From: Microvirga sp. 17 mud 1-3 | Lineage (GTDB): Bacteria; Pseudomonadota; Alphaproteobacteria; Rhizobiales; Beijerinckiaceae | Length of the DNA stretch: 64,000 bases | Assembly: GCF_003151255.1 (NCBI RefSeq) | Contig: NZ_CP029481.1 | Span: 2,480,001-2,544,000 of the forward strand | Direction of reading: 5' to 3' | Shown: in pieces, positions 41,005 through 53,512 of the stretch | How the letters are laid out: every line of letters begins with the position of its first letter | Numbering within the stretch: position 1 is the stretch's first letter | Notes under the pieces: generated by a model | Database searches by the model: none | What the model was told of the DNA's origin: nothing | What the model saw: only the letters and a program-made list of their open reading frames with translations | Position numbers and translations under genes: made by a program

Positions 41005-41383
41005 GGCGAGGTTCGATCCGGGCTTGTTAAGGAGGCTGAGGGGCGCACGGTTTTTATCTCGCCCGGACGAGCCTGTCACCCGGGCCCGGGGTGCAGACCG
41101 CCCGTCTCAATACGGATAATTGCCACAGAAAGTACGGAAAAGCCCAGTTTCTGTATATGAGCATTCCCCGCCGATGATCTGTAGGCTTACGCTACGGATC
41201 TTTGCCTCTGAGGCATCGTCGCGCAGAAGATGGGAATGGCTCGAATAAGGGGAATCCACCATTATTGGATGAGCGGAGATGTCATTTCCTTTCGACCATT
41301 CCTTTGGGGCGACCCCTTTCCAGAGCGTGGGTGAGGATTTGCGCCCTTGTGAGGCCCCTCACCACACGCAGAGGTGAATTTGC
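41005..41383. other. Intergenic region before M20 gene and after ssb
   Basis: 379 bp separating two minus-strand genes. It holds the M20 promoter region on one side and the end of ssb on the other. I see no gene, strong hairpin or repeat in it. Confidence 0.5.
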
Positions 41384-41890
41384 CTAGAACGGAATGTCGT
41401 CGTCGAGGTCGTTGAAGCGCGAGCCGCCGCCGCTCGGTGCGGCCGCCGGACGGCGCTCCATCGGCGAGGAGCGGCCGAACTCGCCGCCGCGGCTGACCTG
41501 GCCTTGCTCCTCCTCGCCATATTCCGACGAGCCGCCGCCGCGGCTGTCCAGGATCGTCAGCTCGCCGCGGAAGCGCTGCAGCACCACCTCGGTGGTGTAT
41601 TTCTCGGCCCCGCTCTGGTCCTGCCATTTGCGGGTCTGCAGCTGCCCCTCGATGTAGACTTTCGAGCCCTTCTTCAGGTACTGCTCGGCCACCCGGGCCA
41701 GGTTCTCGTTGAAGATCACCACCGAGTGCCACTCGGTCTTTTCCTTGCGCTCGCCCGAGGCCTTGTCCTTCCAGGTCTCCGAGGTGGCGATCCGCAGGTT
41801 CACCACCGGCTCGCCCGAATTCAGCCGGCGCACCTCAGGGTCACGCCCCAGGTTCCCCACCAATATCACCTTGTTCACACTGCCCGCCAT
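41384..41890 (-). CDS. ssb: Single-stranded DNA-binding protein
   Basis: A 168-residue SSB. The OB fold is [16 protein letters not shown] through [19 protein letters not shown] and YTTEVVL; a Gly/Ser/Pro-rich linker leads to the acidic tip DLDDDIPF that binds repair proteins. The start at 41890 follows GGAGGCATCC. In many Hyphomicrobiales ssb is divergent from uvrA; here uvrA lies 2.5 kb away, beyond two additional genes. Confidence 0.96.
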   Translation of the reverse strand: MAGSVNKVILVGNLGRDPEVRRLNSGEPVVNLRIATSETWKDKASGERKEKTEWHSVVIFNENLARVAEQYLKKGSKVYIEGQLQTRKWQDQSGAEKYTTEVVLQRFRGELTILDSRGGGSSEYGEEEQGQVSRGGEFGRSSPMERRPAAAPSGGGSRFNDLDDDIPF

Positions 41891-41917
41891 GGGGATGCCT
41901 CCTGTTCGCTTCAGGCT

Positions 41918-41934
41918 GTTCTGTCGCCCTGAAC
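41918..41934. promoter_or_regulatory. GTTC-N9-GAAC dyad upstream of ssb
   Basis: GTTC (41918-41921) and GAAC (41931-41934) with a 9-bp spacer lie 28-44 bp before the ssb start. The same dyad with the same spacing precedes uvrA. It may be a LexA-type site, but it does not match the known alphaproteobacterial direct-repeat box. Confidence 0.35.
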
Positions 41935-42013
41935 CTTGCGGCACAAGGCGCAGCCAGGGTTCTGCACAGCTCTGTCCCCAATAATCGGAGCTTTCAGGTC
42001 GGCCGGGAGGTGC

Positions 42014-42364
42014 CTAAGGCTTCAGGGACTTCTGCGCCTCTTCCAAGAAATGTTGGCAGGCGTTCTCGTCTCCTGCCTTGTCGGCCTCCCTTGCACGTCC
42101 CAGGGCCTCCAGGCCCGCTTGCAGGGCCTTTCCCTCACCGAGCGCTCCTTCGGCTCTCGCGATCGACTCGGGCGTCGGCTCACGATGAAGGAGCGCTCCT
42201 GTACTTTCGCGGGAGGCGGAGCCTGCCCCTGCGGTCGTGTCGACCCGGGTATCCAGCTGGGCTTGCAGCCGGTCGATGGCCGCTATGCACGGCCCCGCAT
42301 GACCGGCTGGGATCGAAAGAAAGACAAATGCTGCGGAAAGGGCCGCTGTTCGTGCGATGACCAT
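42014..42364 (-). CDS. Small secreted protein of unknown function
   Basis: A 116-residue protein with a signal peptide (MVIARTAALSAAFVFLSIPA, cleavage near AGHAG). The mature helical part has two Cys (GPCIAAIDRLQAQLD near its start; DENACQHFLEEAQKSLKP at its end), which may pair. SD GGAGAG precedes ATG 42364. I recognise no family. It lies between ssb and the serralysin-like gene on the same strand. Confidence 0.65.
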   Translation of the reverse strand: MVIARTAALSAAFVFLSIPAGHAGPCIAAIDRLQAQLDTRVDTTAGAGSASRESTGALLHREPTPESIARAEGALGEGKALQAGLEALGRAREADKAGDENACQHFLEEAQKSLKP

Positions 42365-42495
42365 GATGTGCTCTCCCATGCTGGTTGGCGCGGGACATCC
42401 CGGCTGCATCGAAGACTGACGGCATTATACCTGAAACGGCCAAAGCCCGCCGCTCCACAAACTGACGTGGAGCTGCGGGCAAAGAGTCATCTTCC

Positions 42496-43555
42496 TCAAA
42501 TGACCATGAAGTCGTGATAGGTCATTTTGAGGCCCTTCTTGAGCGTGGCAAGCTCGACCGCCTTGTGACTGCCTGAGCCATCGGAATCATAGAAAAGCAC
42601 GCCCTTCTTGTTGTCGTAGATCAGGTAATCGTTCTTGTCCTTGGCCTTGGAGCCGAGGGTGAAGAAGCCCTTGTTGAGCTTACCCGGCTTTGTCTCCGTG
42701 CCCTTGCCGAGCTTGGCCATGTACTTATTGTCGAGCCAGATCGTGTCGTCCTTCACGGAAAAGTCCGTGATCTTGTCCATATTGGCCTTGCTGGGCTTGG
42801 TGTTGAACACGAAGATGTCCTTGCCCGCCCCGCCGGTCAGCACATCCTTACCGAGCCCGCCATAAAGCTTATCGTTGCCGCCCTGACCGATCAGGGCATC
42901 GTTCTTGGAGCCTCCCGTGAGGACGCGATAGCCGTTGACAACCGGCTGACCGCCCGAGCCGGAGCCATTGCCCGCTCCAGGATTCGTGCCCGGCCCGGGA
43001 GCGGTGCCCGACTTCAAAACCCCGTTCACATACACCTTCTCGATCGCCGGGTCCGCGAAATCGAAGGTTGCGTAGACGGTGTCGGTGCCGCCCGAGTCGA
43101 TCACGACGTCGTTCGGTGAATCGACATAGTACGTATCGTTGCCGGCTCCGCCGTCGAGGATGTTGGTCGCGCTGTTCCCGATCAGCGTGTCGTCGAACGC
43201 GCTGCCGGTGGCGTTCTCGATGACCACGCCATTGGCAATGGTAAATCCGCCTGAGATGCCTTTCTGTGCCGAGATGTAACCGCCTGCATGCGGATCGCCC
43301 TGCTGCAGGCTGGCGGCCCGCAGGTCGATCGTCACGCCGGCCGTCGAGCCTGCCGCGCTGATGGTGTCCGTGCCGCCCGCATCCCAGATCGAGGACCAGC
43401 CCGTGCCGGGTACATTCGCGGTCGGCAGGGTATAGACGTCGTTGCCGGCGGCGGTGGTCATGTTAGGGCCGTAGAGAGCCTGCAACGCCGCGATATCGAA
43501 GGCACCGAGACCGCCCTGGTAGCCATACTGCCCTTTCTCAGCATCGGGCGGAGCC
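42496..43555 (-). repeat. 1.06-kb direct repeat, copy A
   Basis: Bases 42496-43555 match 62941-64000 with constant offset 20,445 and no difference in the parts I compared. Similarity starts one base before the stop codon of the reading frame and continues to the end of the window. Confidence 0.92.
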
Positions 43556-44184
43556 GTGTTGAGGCCGTCATTGTCCGACATGATGGTATAGACGGTCTGG
43601 TTCAGGCCGAAATCGCCCAGGTCGTTGGGTGCATGTACACCGGGGAATGACGTCGCATCGCCCAACACGCCCCCGCTATGGGACGGTGCCAAGCCTAAGC
43701 CGATCCCAATCTCGTGAATCATATTCGAACGGCTTCGGCTGCCGAATTGGAAGTCAAATTGCGTCGTGCTGTTGAAGAGCCCCCAGCGCTGGCTGTAATC
43801 CTCGCTCTGGTCCGGCGACTCGTGCCACCCGGCAACGCTCAACATTGCTCCGTACCACCACCAGACGATGTTGGCGTCCCGGATATCCTGCACTCCCGAG
43901 AATGTAATGTTGGCTACGCTCGAGTAGAGGCCAGCGATCTCGTTGGCGAGTGCTTGATAGTCATTGAACCAGATCCCCCTGTAAGCGGGGTCCGTCAACC
44001 ATCCATTTTCAAGCACAGGGTGCACGGTTGCCGTAGCGAGAAGGTAATCGCTGTCCTCTTGCCCGAGATAGGCGTAGAGCGGCTCCTGAGACATATCCCA
44101 GGCCTTGCCGCCCCAGATCAGCGCGTCGACATAAGGATTTCCATAGCCGCTTCCGGCAACATTCTTGAGAGTAGCCATCACCAA
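42496..44184 (-). CDS. Serralysin-like RTX protein with degenerate zinc site
   Basis: A 562-residue protein built like M10 serralysins: N-terminal protease-like domain (to about 240), RTX calcium-binding domain with GGAGNDTYYV and GGNDKLYGG blocks, and a C-terminal end (YHDFMVI) suited to type I secretion. At the site of the zinc motif HExxHxxGxxH the residues are His157-Glu158-Ile-Gly-Ile161, so the second His is Ile; the next His is at 169, two residues late. The Met-turn reads TIMSDND. It may be a non-catalytic protein. The 3' 1,060 nt recur at the window end. Confidence 0.85.
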   Translation of the reverse strand: MVMATLKNVAGSGYGNPYVDALIWGGKAWDMSQEPLYAYLGQEDSDYLLATATVHPVLENGWLTDPAYRGIWFNDYQALANEIAGLYSSVANITFSGVQDIRDANIVWWWYGAMLSVAGWHESPDQSEDYSQRWGLFNSTTQFDFQFGSRSRSNMIHEIGIGLGLAPSHSGGVLGDATSFPGVHAPNDLGDFGLNQTVYTIMSDNDGLNTAPPDAEKGQYGYQGGLGAFDIAALQALYGPNMTTAAGNDVYTLPTANVPGTGWSSIWDAGGTDTISAAGSTAGVTIDLRAASLQQGDPHAGGYISAQKGISGGFTIANGVVIENATGSAFDDTLIGNSATNILDGGAGNDTYYVDSPNDVVIDSGGTDTVYATFDFADPAIEKVYVNGVLKSGTAPGPGTNPGAGNGSGSGGQPVVNGYRVLTGGSKNDALIGQGGNDKLYGGLGKDVLTGGAGKDIFVFNTKPSKANMDKITDFSVKDDTIWLDNKYMAKLGKGTETKPGKLNKGFFTLGSKAKDKNDYLIYDNKKGVLFYDSDGSGSHKAVELATLKKGLKMTYHDFMVI

Positions 44185-44444
44185 ATTTCCCGCAACAGGA
44201 CAGGATTCCGATATATATTTTGTAATAGTATACTATCCCATCGAAATCCACACCCTCAATTGTAACGGTGTACTATTACATGATACTGAGCACTTCTCCA
44301 TTCGCCCCATTGCCCTCCGTACCCTCTTTGTTCTAGCATTGCGAACCTGGAATCATCCGCCGCATTGCGCCGGCGGGTGGTGCAACACATATCCGGGGAC
44401 TGGCCTGACAGGGCCGACACTCTCTATTCAAGGCACTGCGGGCA
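44185..44444. promoter_or_regulatory. Divergent promoter region with operator-like palindromes
   Basis: ATAGTATACTAT (44225-44236) is a perfect 12-bp palindrome. TGTAATAGTATAC (44221-44233) and GTGTACTATTACA (44268-44280) form inverted arms about 35 bp apart, 37-96 bp before the serralysin-like start. They could bind a dimeric regulator. The other half of the gap serves uvrA. Confidence 0.5.
44330..44346. promoter_or_regulatory. GTTC-N9-GAAC dyad upstream of uvrA
   Basis: GTTC (44330-44333), nine bases, GAAC (44343-44346), about 100 bp before the uvrA ATG. The same dyad occurs before ssb. Confidence 0.35.
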
Positions 44445-47429
<2,985 letters not shown>

Positions 47430-48065
47430 GCAAAAGGAATGCACCGCGACCATCATGATGACCGTGATGGAGTTGGAGCGTATGCGCGAATGCGACCTTT
47501 AGCCGATAAAATCTCTGGAAGTCTGAATCGGTGTGCCTCTCGTGGTAGAAAGTAAATTCCGTTGGAATCGAAGCCTCTTCCGTTTGTGGTTTCAGTCACC
47601 CCGGTACGGCTGGCGGAACCGTATAGCAGCCAAAGATCACGGCGATCGAGCCCTATGAAGGGAGGAAAGCCCTCCGCCCGTATCAGCCACTAGTTCCGTG
47701 GACCAAGGGGAATAAAACGGACTTTGTGCCCGGAACCTAGGTCCCGGATGGACGATGAATGCGCGGCTCACGCAACGACAAATGTCGCTCAGTTCCTAGC
47801 AAGCTCCAGATCACCATATGAGATTGCGGATAACTCTCGAGATGGGCACGAAACAATTCGTATGCATATAAGATTTGTTTTTTGCGAAAGCCGGCGTCAA
47901 ACGTCATATTGATTTCATCTGCTTAGTGTTATGTCTCCACAGCTTGCCGCTGCTTGGAGCCCAGACACACGTTTAATGGAGTTTCATCGCTGCAACATGG
48001 TGAGCGACATTCAGGAGACTTTTCTATCTTTTAAGTCACGTGAGGCTGCTTCAGAATGAGTTTTC
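47430..48065. other. 636-bp region without recognised genes
   Basis: Between convergent uvrA and the histidine kinase gene. Composition is less GC-rich than the genes. A hairpin GGAAAGCCCTCC-type element sits near 47660-47680 and TTTGTTTTTTG at about 47873-47883 could terminate a plus transcript. Short frames lack SD and family resemblance. It could hold a decayed gene or a small RNA; nothing is assigned. Confidence 0.45.
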
Positions 48066-50060
48066 CTATCTCATACCTTGGATCATATTTCTGATCCGAG
48101 TTGCTAGTGCCTCTACTGCGAATGGCTTGGCTATCATCTCCATTCCGGGCTCGAGAAAGCCATTTGCCAGTGTCGCATTCTCGGCATAGCCGGTGATAAA
48201 GAGGACTTTCAGGCTAGGACGCGTCTCGCGGGCTGCATCGGCAAGTTGTCGCCCATTGATCCCGGGCAGACCGACATCCGTGACGAGCAGATCCACATGT
48301 TGTCGTGATTGCAGGATTTTGAGACCCGCAGGTCCATCCGGCGCTTCGAGGGCACGATAGCCCAGATCCTGCAGGACCTCGACGATAAGGTTACGGATGA
48401 CCGGCTCATCCTCGACCACAAGCACCGTCTCGCCCGCCTCTGCACGGGGGGCCTCAGCAAGAGACGCTGCAGACAGTTCCTCCTGAGCTGCCCCGTGGTG
48501 GCGAGGCAGGTAGAGCCTGATCGTCGTACCTTTGCCCACCTCTGAGTAAATCTTGACGTTCCCTTCGGATTGCTTTGCGAAACCATAGACCATCGAGAGA
48601 CCTAGCCCCGTGCCACGGCCTAGGGGCTTCGTCGTGAAAAAGGGTTCGAAGACCCGTGCAATGACATCCGGTGGAATTCCCGTCCCTGTGTCCGTGATGC
48701 AGATCGCCACATATTGTCCTGGCCGAAGGTCGGGCTCGGAGGCCGTGTAGACATCGTCGAGATAGGCATTTGCCGTCTCGATGGTGAGCTTTCCTCCATC
48801 TGGCATGGCATCGCGCGCATTGATGGCGAGATTCAGAATGGCACTCTCAAGTTGGTTGGGATCGCATAGGGTCGTCCACAACCCACCTGCGGTGACAATC
48901 TCTAAAGCATGTAATGGGCCGATGGTACGACGGAGCAGTTCCTCCATGGAGGCGATAAGCTGGTTGGCATTGACAGGCTTTGGATCAAGCGGCTGCCGAC
49001 GTGCGAAGGCCAGCAGACGATGTGTGAGCGCAGCAGCGCGCTGGGCCGAGCTCATTGCAGCTTTGGCATAGCGCTCAATATGCTCCGTCCGGCCTTGAGT
49101 GATGCGGGTCTGCATGAGGTCAAGGGAGCCGACGATCCCGGCGAGGAGATTGTTGAAATCGTGAGCAATGCCGCCCGTGAGCTGCCCGACCGCCTCCATC
49201 TTCTGGGCCTGGCGAAGCTGATCTTCAGCCCTTAAAAGCTCTCGTGTCCGCTCCTGGACGCGCTCTTCCAAGGTATGGTTCAGCTGTCGCAACGCCTCCT
49301 CGGATGCCCGTCGCTCGTTTATATTACGGAGAATGGCTGTCACGAATACGCGCTTGTCACTCTGCCAGCGCGCGGCGGAAACTTCCAGAAAGCTGACAGA
49401 TCCGTTCTTGCGTCTCGCCATAACCTCCACGGGACGGGCCATGATGTCCCCTGCAAGAATACTTGCCCAAAGCTCGTTCCACATCTCTGGTTCGTCCAGG
49501 AGTGAAGCCATTTTCAGACCGACGAGATCGCGGGCTCCATAACCGAATTCCTTAGCCGCCGATTGATTGGCAAGCTGGATGATGCCTTGCGCATCAAGGG
49601 TGAGGATTGCGTCTGGGGCACTAGACACGACAGCGTCGTAGCGCGCATTCTGGCGCTCGCGTAAGACTTGTTCCCGTTGAACCGCAACCGTGACGTCAGC
49701 AATTTGCACCAGACACTGGCGATGGGGCAGCGCTCCGAGCGGACGGACAGAGATATTATGGATAAGGTCTCTCCCGGAACGTGTCCGCAACGGCAGGAGA
49801 AGACGGTGCAGGGAATGAGTTAAAAGTCTTGATGAACCTGTTTCCAGAACGTCCGCAATCGCTGCTTTGAGGCCGGGTGAGATCGCTCCTGGAAACAGCT
49901 CGTCCAAGCGTTTTCCGGAAGCCTCTTGAGAGGAGATTTCGCTTGCCGACGCGAACCATGAGTTCCAGGCAACCACATGCATGCTGCCATCGAGCACAAT
50001 GAGGCCGGTATCTAGGGTGTCGAAAACCGTCGATAGAAGTTCATCTTCAATTCGATGCAT
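48066..50060 (-). CDS. Hybrid sensor histidine kinase (PAS-PAS-HisKA-HATPase-REC)
   Basis: A 664-residue cytoplasmic kinase without membrane segments. Two PAS domains (about 10-115 and 135-245), a coiled coil, HisKA with the phospho-His in GGIAHDFNNLLAGI, ATPase boxes NLAINARDAMPDGG, DTGTGIPPDV and GRGTGLGLSMVYG, then a receiver (VLVVEDEPVIRNL, phospho-Asp in LLVTDVGLPGING, Lys in MIAKPF). It is the last gene of the chemotaxis operon, 4 bp after cheC, and may feed cytoplasmic signals into it. Confidence 0.93.
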   Translation of the reverse strand: MHRIEDELLSTVFDTLDTGLIVLDGSMHVVAWNSWFASASEISSQEASGKRLDELFPGAISPGLKAAIADVLETGSSRLLTHSLHRLLLPLRTRSGRDLIHNISVRPLGALPHRQCLVQIADVTVAVQREQVLRERQNARYDAVVSSAPDAILTLDAQGIIQLANQSAAKEFGYGARDLVGLKMASLLDEPEMWNELWASILAGDIMARPVEVMARRKNGSVSFLEVSAARWQSDKRVFVTAILRNINERRASEEALRQLNHTLEERVQERTRELLRAEDQLRQAQKMEAVGQLTGGIAHDFNNLLAGIVGSLDLMQTRITQGRTEHIERYAKAAMSSAQRAAALTHRLLAFARRQPLDPKPVNANQLIASMEELLRRTIGPLHALEIVTAGGLWTTLCDPNQLESAILNLAINARDAMPDGGKLTIETANAYLDDVYTASEPDLRPGQYVAICITDTGTGIPPDVIARVFEPFFTTKPLGRGTGLGLSMVYGFAKQSEGNVKIYSEVGKGTTIRLYLPRHHGAAQEELSAASLAEAPRAEAGETVLVVEDEPVIRNLIVEVLQDLGYRALEAPDGPAGLKILQSRQHVDLLVTDVGLPGINGRQLADAARETRPSLKVLFITGYAENATLANGFLEPGMEMIAKPFAVEALATRIRNMIQGMR

Positions 50061-50064
50061 GTGA

Positions 50065-50712
50065 TCAGGATGCCATCCCGTCCGTCGCCCGTTCGATGAA
50101 CTCGCTGAGTAGGTTTTTGAGTACGGCCAGTGAAGGAATATCCATCAGCATGACGATGTAACCGCTGATATCCCGTTGCCGGACCGTAAAGTTGATATAG
50201 AGGAACATCACTACGTCGCTACCCTCGAGCGGCGGCGCGAGGCTGAAGAGCTCTGTTCCTTTTCCCCGAATAATTTCAGGCAGGGACATTTTGAGGCTGC
50301 GGTGGAGCATGTTGGCGATCGTGCCTAAGCAGCCGTTTAGGAGAATGTTGCCGGTCTCTGCCAGAGCTTCCTGCTCCAGCTCGATGATATCTTCGAGTGA
50401 AAGCTCTCCACCGGTCACTGCTCTGACGAGTTCAAGGCTTTTGGTCTCCGGAAAAATCAGCAGGGCGCGGCCTGTGATATCACCTTCGAAGACTTGATGA
50501 ACCGCCACGAGTTGGCCGGCCTCACGCCCTTCAAGAATCTCGATAGCCCGTGCGCGATGCACGAGTTCGACCGCCGGCACCGACAGATGTACCTGCTCAC
50601 CGACCATCTCGCGGAGGCTGAACGCGGCACGGCTGACACCGATGTTCACGAGCTCAGTCAGAGCATCGAGCTCCAGCTCGTTCAGCACTTCGGATATCGC
50701 TGATGCCATCAT
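50065..50712 (-). CDS. cheC: CheY-P phosphatase CheC
   Basis: A 215-residue protein with the two CheC active-site helices of type D/S-x3-E-x2-N: DALTELVNIGVSRAA and then EALAETGNILLNGCLG. It removes phosphate from CheY. CheC is less common in Alphaproteobacteria than CheZ-independent sink systems. ATG 50712 is preferred for the GAGG six bases upstream; a TTG at 50751 would give a longer N-terminus. It is between cheY and the kinase gene. Confidence 0.88.
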   Translation of the reverse strand: MMASAISEVLNELELDALTELVNIGVSRAAFSLREMVGEQVHLSVPAVELVHRARAIEILEGREAGQLVAVHQVFEGDITGRALLIFPETKSLELVRAVTGGELSLEDIIELEQEALAETGNILLNGCLGTIANMLHRSLKMSLPEIIRGKGTELFSLAPPLEGSDVVMFLYINFTVRQRDISGYIVMLMDIPSLAVLKNLLSEFIERATDGMAS

Positions 50713-50762
50713 CTCATGCCTCGGCCGCGACATATCGCCAAATGCTTCCAAAACAACATCCC

Positions 50763-51146
50763 TTATGCCGCACTCGACCGCAGGCGCAGGGCTGCTCCGG
50801 AAATGAATCCCCTCAACCCCTCTTCGGTCAGTGGCTTGCTGACAAAAGTAGCATTCACCTCGCGCGCACGGGCGATCACCTCATCCTGGATATTGGCCGT
50901 AATGACCGCAATCGGCATTGTTGGATGGATAGAGCGAATCTCCTTGGCCAACTCGAGACCGTCCATCTCAGGCATATTGAAATCGATCATAGCCACATCG
51001 ATCTTCCGCTTGCCTAAGGTGTCGAGGGCTTCTTGAGCATTGCCGGCTTCTATCCTGTCCCATTCGGGCTGGAGCGCAGCCAAAGTCTTGGCTGCTACGA
51101 TGCGCGCAAGCTTGCTATCGTCAATAATTAGAACCGTTATTGCCAC
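50763..51146 (-). CDS. Single-domain response regulator (CheY type)
   Basis: A 127-residue receiver domain without output domain. Acidic pocket IIDDSK (Asp9-Asp10 region), phospho-Asp in AMIDFNMPEMDG, Thr in AVITANIQ and Lys in FVSKPL are all present. It would carry phosphate from CheA to its target; CheC downstream is its likely phosphatase. A 129-bp gap separates it from the STAS gene. Confidence 0.92.
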   Translation of the reverse strand: MAITVLIIDDSKLARIVAAKTLAALQPEWDRIEAGNAQEALDTLGKRKIDVAMIDFNMPEMDGLELAKEIRSIHPTMPIAVITANIQDEVIARAREVNATFVSKPLTEEGLRGFISGAALRLRSSAA

Positions 51147-51275
51147 TCGGATACCCCGCTAGGCATAAACCGCCCGGAACGACCAGTTAAGTATGGAGGA
51201 GATGGGCTAGGTGCCTCTTTTAGAGGATACTGAAAGAATAACAACTTTTTAGCCCGTCTGCGGCTCTGATTTGGC

Positions 51276-51518
51276 TCATTTCCCGCCTGCCAAAGCGGGG
51301 AAAATCCAGTCTCGAAGAAAGGTATCCTTGGTCGTTCCCCTGATGGCGGGCCGAAAAGCCATCAAAATTTGCAGCACAGCCGTGTGGATATGCCGGACTT
51401 CCGTTAGATCCACGATCCTCGCTTGATCTGCCTGGAGCCAGCCCAGCAATGGTTCCGCATCCTCAACGCGACAGTCCTCCTCTAGATGGATAATATTGCC
51501 ATCCAGACGTACGCTCAT
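51276..51518 (-). CDS. STAS-domain protein
   Basis: An 80-residue protein: VRLDGNIIHLEEDCRVEDAE, ADQARIVDLTEVRHIHTAVL and a helical end. The central beta strand followed by a helix starting His-Thr-Ala matches STAS folds, but the usual phospho-Ser/Thr of anti-anti-sigma factors (D-x-S) is replaced by IHTAV. Its start overlaps the cheA stop (51515-51518), so it is made with CheA. It may bind CheA or the output protein. Confidence 0.78.
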   Translation of the reverse strand: MSVRLDGNIIHLEEDCRVEDAEPLLGWLQADQARIVDLTEVRHIHTAVLQILMAFRPAIRGTTKDTFLRDWIFPALAGGK

Positions 51519-53512
51519 CTGATTAGCTCCGGAACATCGAGAATCATGAGGACTTTGCCGTCGCCGAGCAACGTCGTCCCGATGACGCCAGGCATTCCCG
51601 CGAGAATACCCGTCATAGGTCGCATTAGAACGTCCATCCTCTGGTCAAATCCATCCACTGCAATCCCGACCAATTCGTCGCCAAGTGCCATCACCATGAC
51701 TTTCAGGACCTGGGACGGTACCGAGAGGCGCGGCACCTCCAGAAGGTCAGCAAGCCTCAGGAGGGGAAGTGTCTTGTCCCGCAGGACAAAGGCCTCAGAT
51801 GTCCCAATGGCGAGAATACGGGAGCTCGGCACGAATGTCGTCTCGATAATCCCATCGAGAGGAATGCCGTAGAGTTCGTTGGCAAGCCGCACAACCATGA
51901 CCTTCGTCATGACAATTGTCGACGGAAGCGACAGTGAGATCGTCGTGCCTCGACCCTGCAGGCTCCGGACATTGGTTTGGCCGCCCAGGCGCTCTACTGC
52001 AGAGCGAACGGCATCCATACCCACTCCCCGGCCCGACAGGTCGGTCACCTCCGAGGCTGTCGAGAAACCCGGAGCGAAGATCAGATTGACGACTTCGGCA
52101 TCGCTCAAGCGATCAAGATTCTCTTCCGAAGAGATGCCGCGTTGGCGCGCCGTCTCTCGGATCGTCGCCGGGTCGACGCCGCGCCCATCGTCCTCGACCT
52201 CGACCCTAACACGGTCGCCATCACGGAGCGCCCGCAGCACGATTCTAGTTTTTGCTGACTTTCCAGCCTCTACGCGGAGATGTTCGGGCTCCGCGCCATG
52301 GCCAACAGCATTGCGGAGAAGATGCAGGAGAGGCTCGAAAAGACCTTCTACGATAGCCTTATCCGCCTGAACCTCCTCGCCTTCCATGGTAAAATCGATT
52401 GCCCTGCCCAGCTGTCCTGCGATCTCACGCACCGCACGCGGGAAGCGCCGGAAGATATCCCGCATAGGCATCATGCGAACATTCATGACAGCCCCGTGCA
52501 TTTCGGTTACGAGGCGCTCGATGGCGGCGTGGTTCGCTAGCAGGCTCTGCGCAAGATGCTTTCCATCCAGCCCGTCGCTGATCTGCCCTGCAAGGTGTCC
52601 CAGTGCATTCTTGGCAATGACCATTTCACCGATGAGATCGGCCAACCTGTCGATCCGGGTCGCATCGACCCGGAGAGTCCGCGTACCAGCCGTTTCGGTT
52701 GAACCGATCGAGATCCTAGATGCCGCTTCATTGAGGACTGTGCCGAGGACTTCGCTTTCGACAGATCGGGTGATCTCATGAATGACGACTTGATCCGGGA
52801 CAAATCGGAATACTGCCTTGACGCTCTCTATTTCGGCACCGGTGAGTGCCTCGAAACGCAGATTGCAGGCGAACGGGTCAAACTCTGCAGCAGGTGGCCA
52901 AGGGTCCCGGTTCTTCACTCGGAGCGCCAGGAGATCCGGAACTGATCGCAGGAGGGCAATCGGGTCGTCACCGGCAAAAAAACTATCGATGCGCGGTATG
53001 TACCGGATTGCCACAATGGGAGCATTCTGTGGCCTCAAGCCTACTAGATTGCGGCTCTCCTGCGTGAAAAGCTCCTTAATCCACTCGTGTTCAGCTTCTG
53101 GGATCGCGACAGCCGTCTGTATGGGAGGCTCGTCGAGAAGGGAGCGCAAAGCTCTTGCTAAGCGGTAGCCTTCGTCCGCGGCACCTGTCGGGAGCTGCCC
53201 TGCCTGTTCAATCTCGGCGACCCATCGCTCTATCTGACCAAGACATGTGAGGAGGATGTCTATCGCGTGGGTATCAATGCTGGTTCGCTTCTCCTTCAGA
53301 GCGCCTAGCAGGTCCTCCGCGGCATGAAGCGCAAGCCCCATGGGCGCAAAATCGAAAAGGCCGACTGAACCCTTAAGGGTATGAACGGCTCGAAATGCAC
53401 TGTTCATAGTCGCGGCCGCCTGAGGATCGCGCTCTAGAGCCAAGAGGTCATCCGTTGCCTGCTGGATGAGCTCATGCGCTTCGGTGATGAAGTGCTTGAG
53501 AAGATCATCCAT
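51515..53512 (-). CDS. cheA: Chemotaxis histidine kinase CheA
   Basis: A 665-residue kinase. HPt domain with phospho-His in AFRAVHTLKGSVGLF (about residue 47), a variable P2-like linker (120-270), dimerisation helices from RVDATRIDRLADLIGEMVIA, ATPase with LLRNAVGHGAEPEH, DDGRGVD and GRGVGMDAVRSAVERLGG, and a C-terminal CheW-like domain (VVRLANELYGIPLD). The start at 53512 follows the GGGAGCA SD and overlaps cheR by 8 nt. Confidence 0.96.
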   Translation of the reverse strand: MDDLLKHFITEAHELIQQATDDLLALERDPQAAATMNSAFRAVHTLKGSVGLFDFAPMGLALHAAEDLLGALKEKRTSIDTHAIDILLTCLGQIERWVAEIEQAGQLPTGAADEGYRLARALRSLLDEPPIQTAVAIPEAEHEWIKELFTQESRNLVGLRPQNAPIVAIRYIPRIDSFFAGDDPIALLRSVPDLLALRVKNRDPWPPAAEFDPFACNLRFEALTGAEIESVKAVFRFVPDQVVIHEITRSVESEVLGTVLNEAASRISIGSTETAGTRTLRVDATRIDRLADLIGEMVIAKNALGHLAGQISDGLDGKHLAQSLLANHAAIERLVTEMHGAVMNVRMMPMRDIFRRFPRAVREIAGQLGRAIDFTMEGEEVQADKAIVEGLFEPLLHLLRNAVGHGAEPEHLRVEAGKSAKTRIVLRALRDGDRVRVEVEDDGRGVDPATIRETARQRGISSEENLDRLSDAEVVNLIFAPGFSTASEVTDLSGRGVGMDAVRSAVERLGGQTNVRSLQGRGTTISLSLPSTIVMTKVMVVRLANELYGIPLDGIIETTFVPSSRILAIGTSEAFVLRDKTLPLLRLADLLEVPRLSVPSQVLKVMVMALGDELVGIAVDGFDQRMDVLMRPMTGILAGMPGVIGTTLLGDGKVLMILDVPELIR

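Noticed and set aside
44330..44346. Standard alphaproteobacterial LexA box before uvrA
   Set aside because: The known box is a GTTC direct repeat with 7-bp spacer; here the arms are inverted with 9 bp. Kept only as a weak dyad.
47724..47912. 62-residue frame in the gap after uvrA
   Set aside because: No SD, no conserved features, and interrupted codon pattern.
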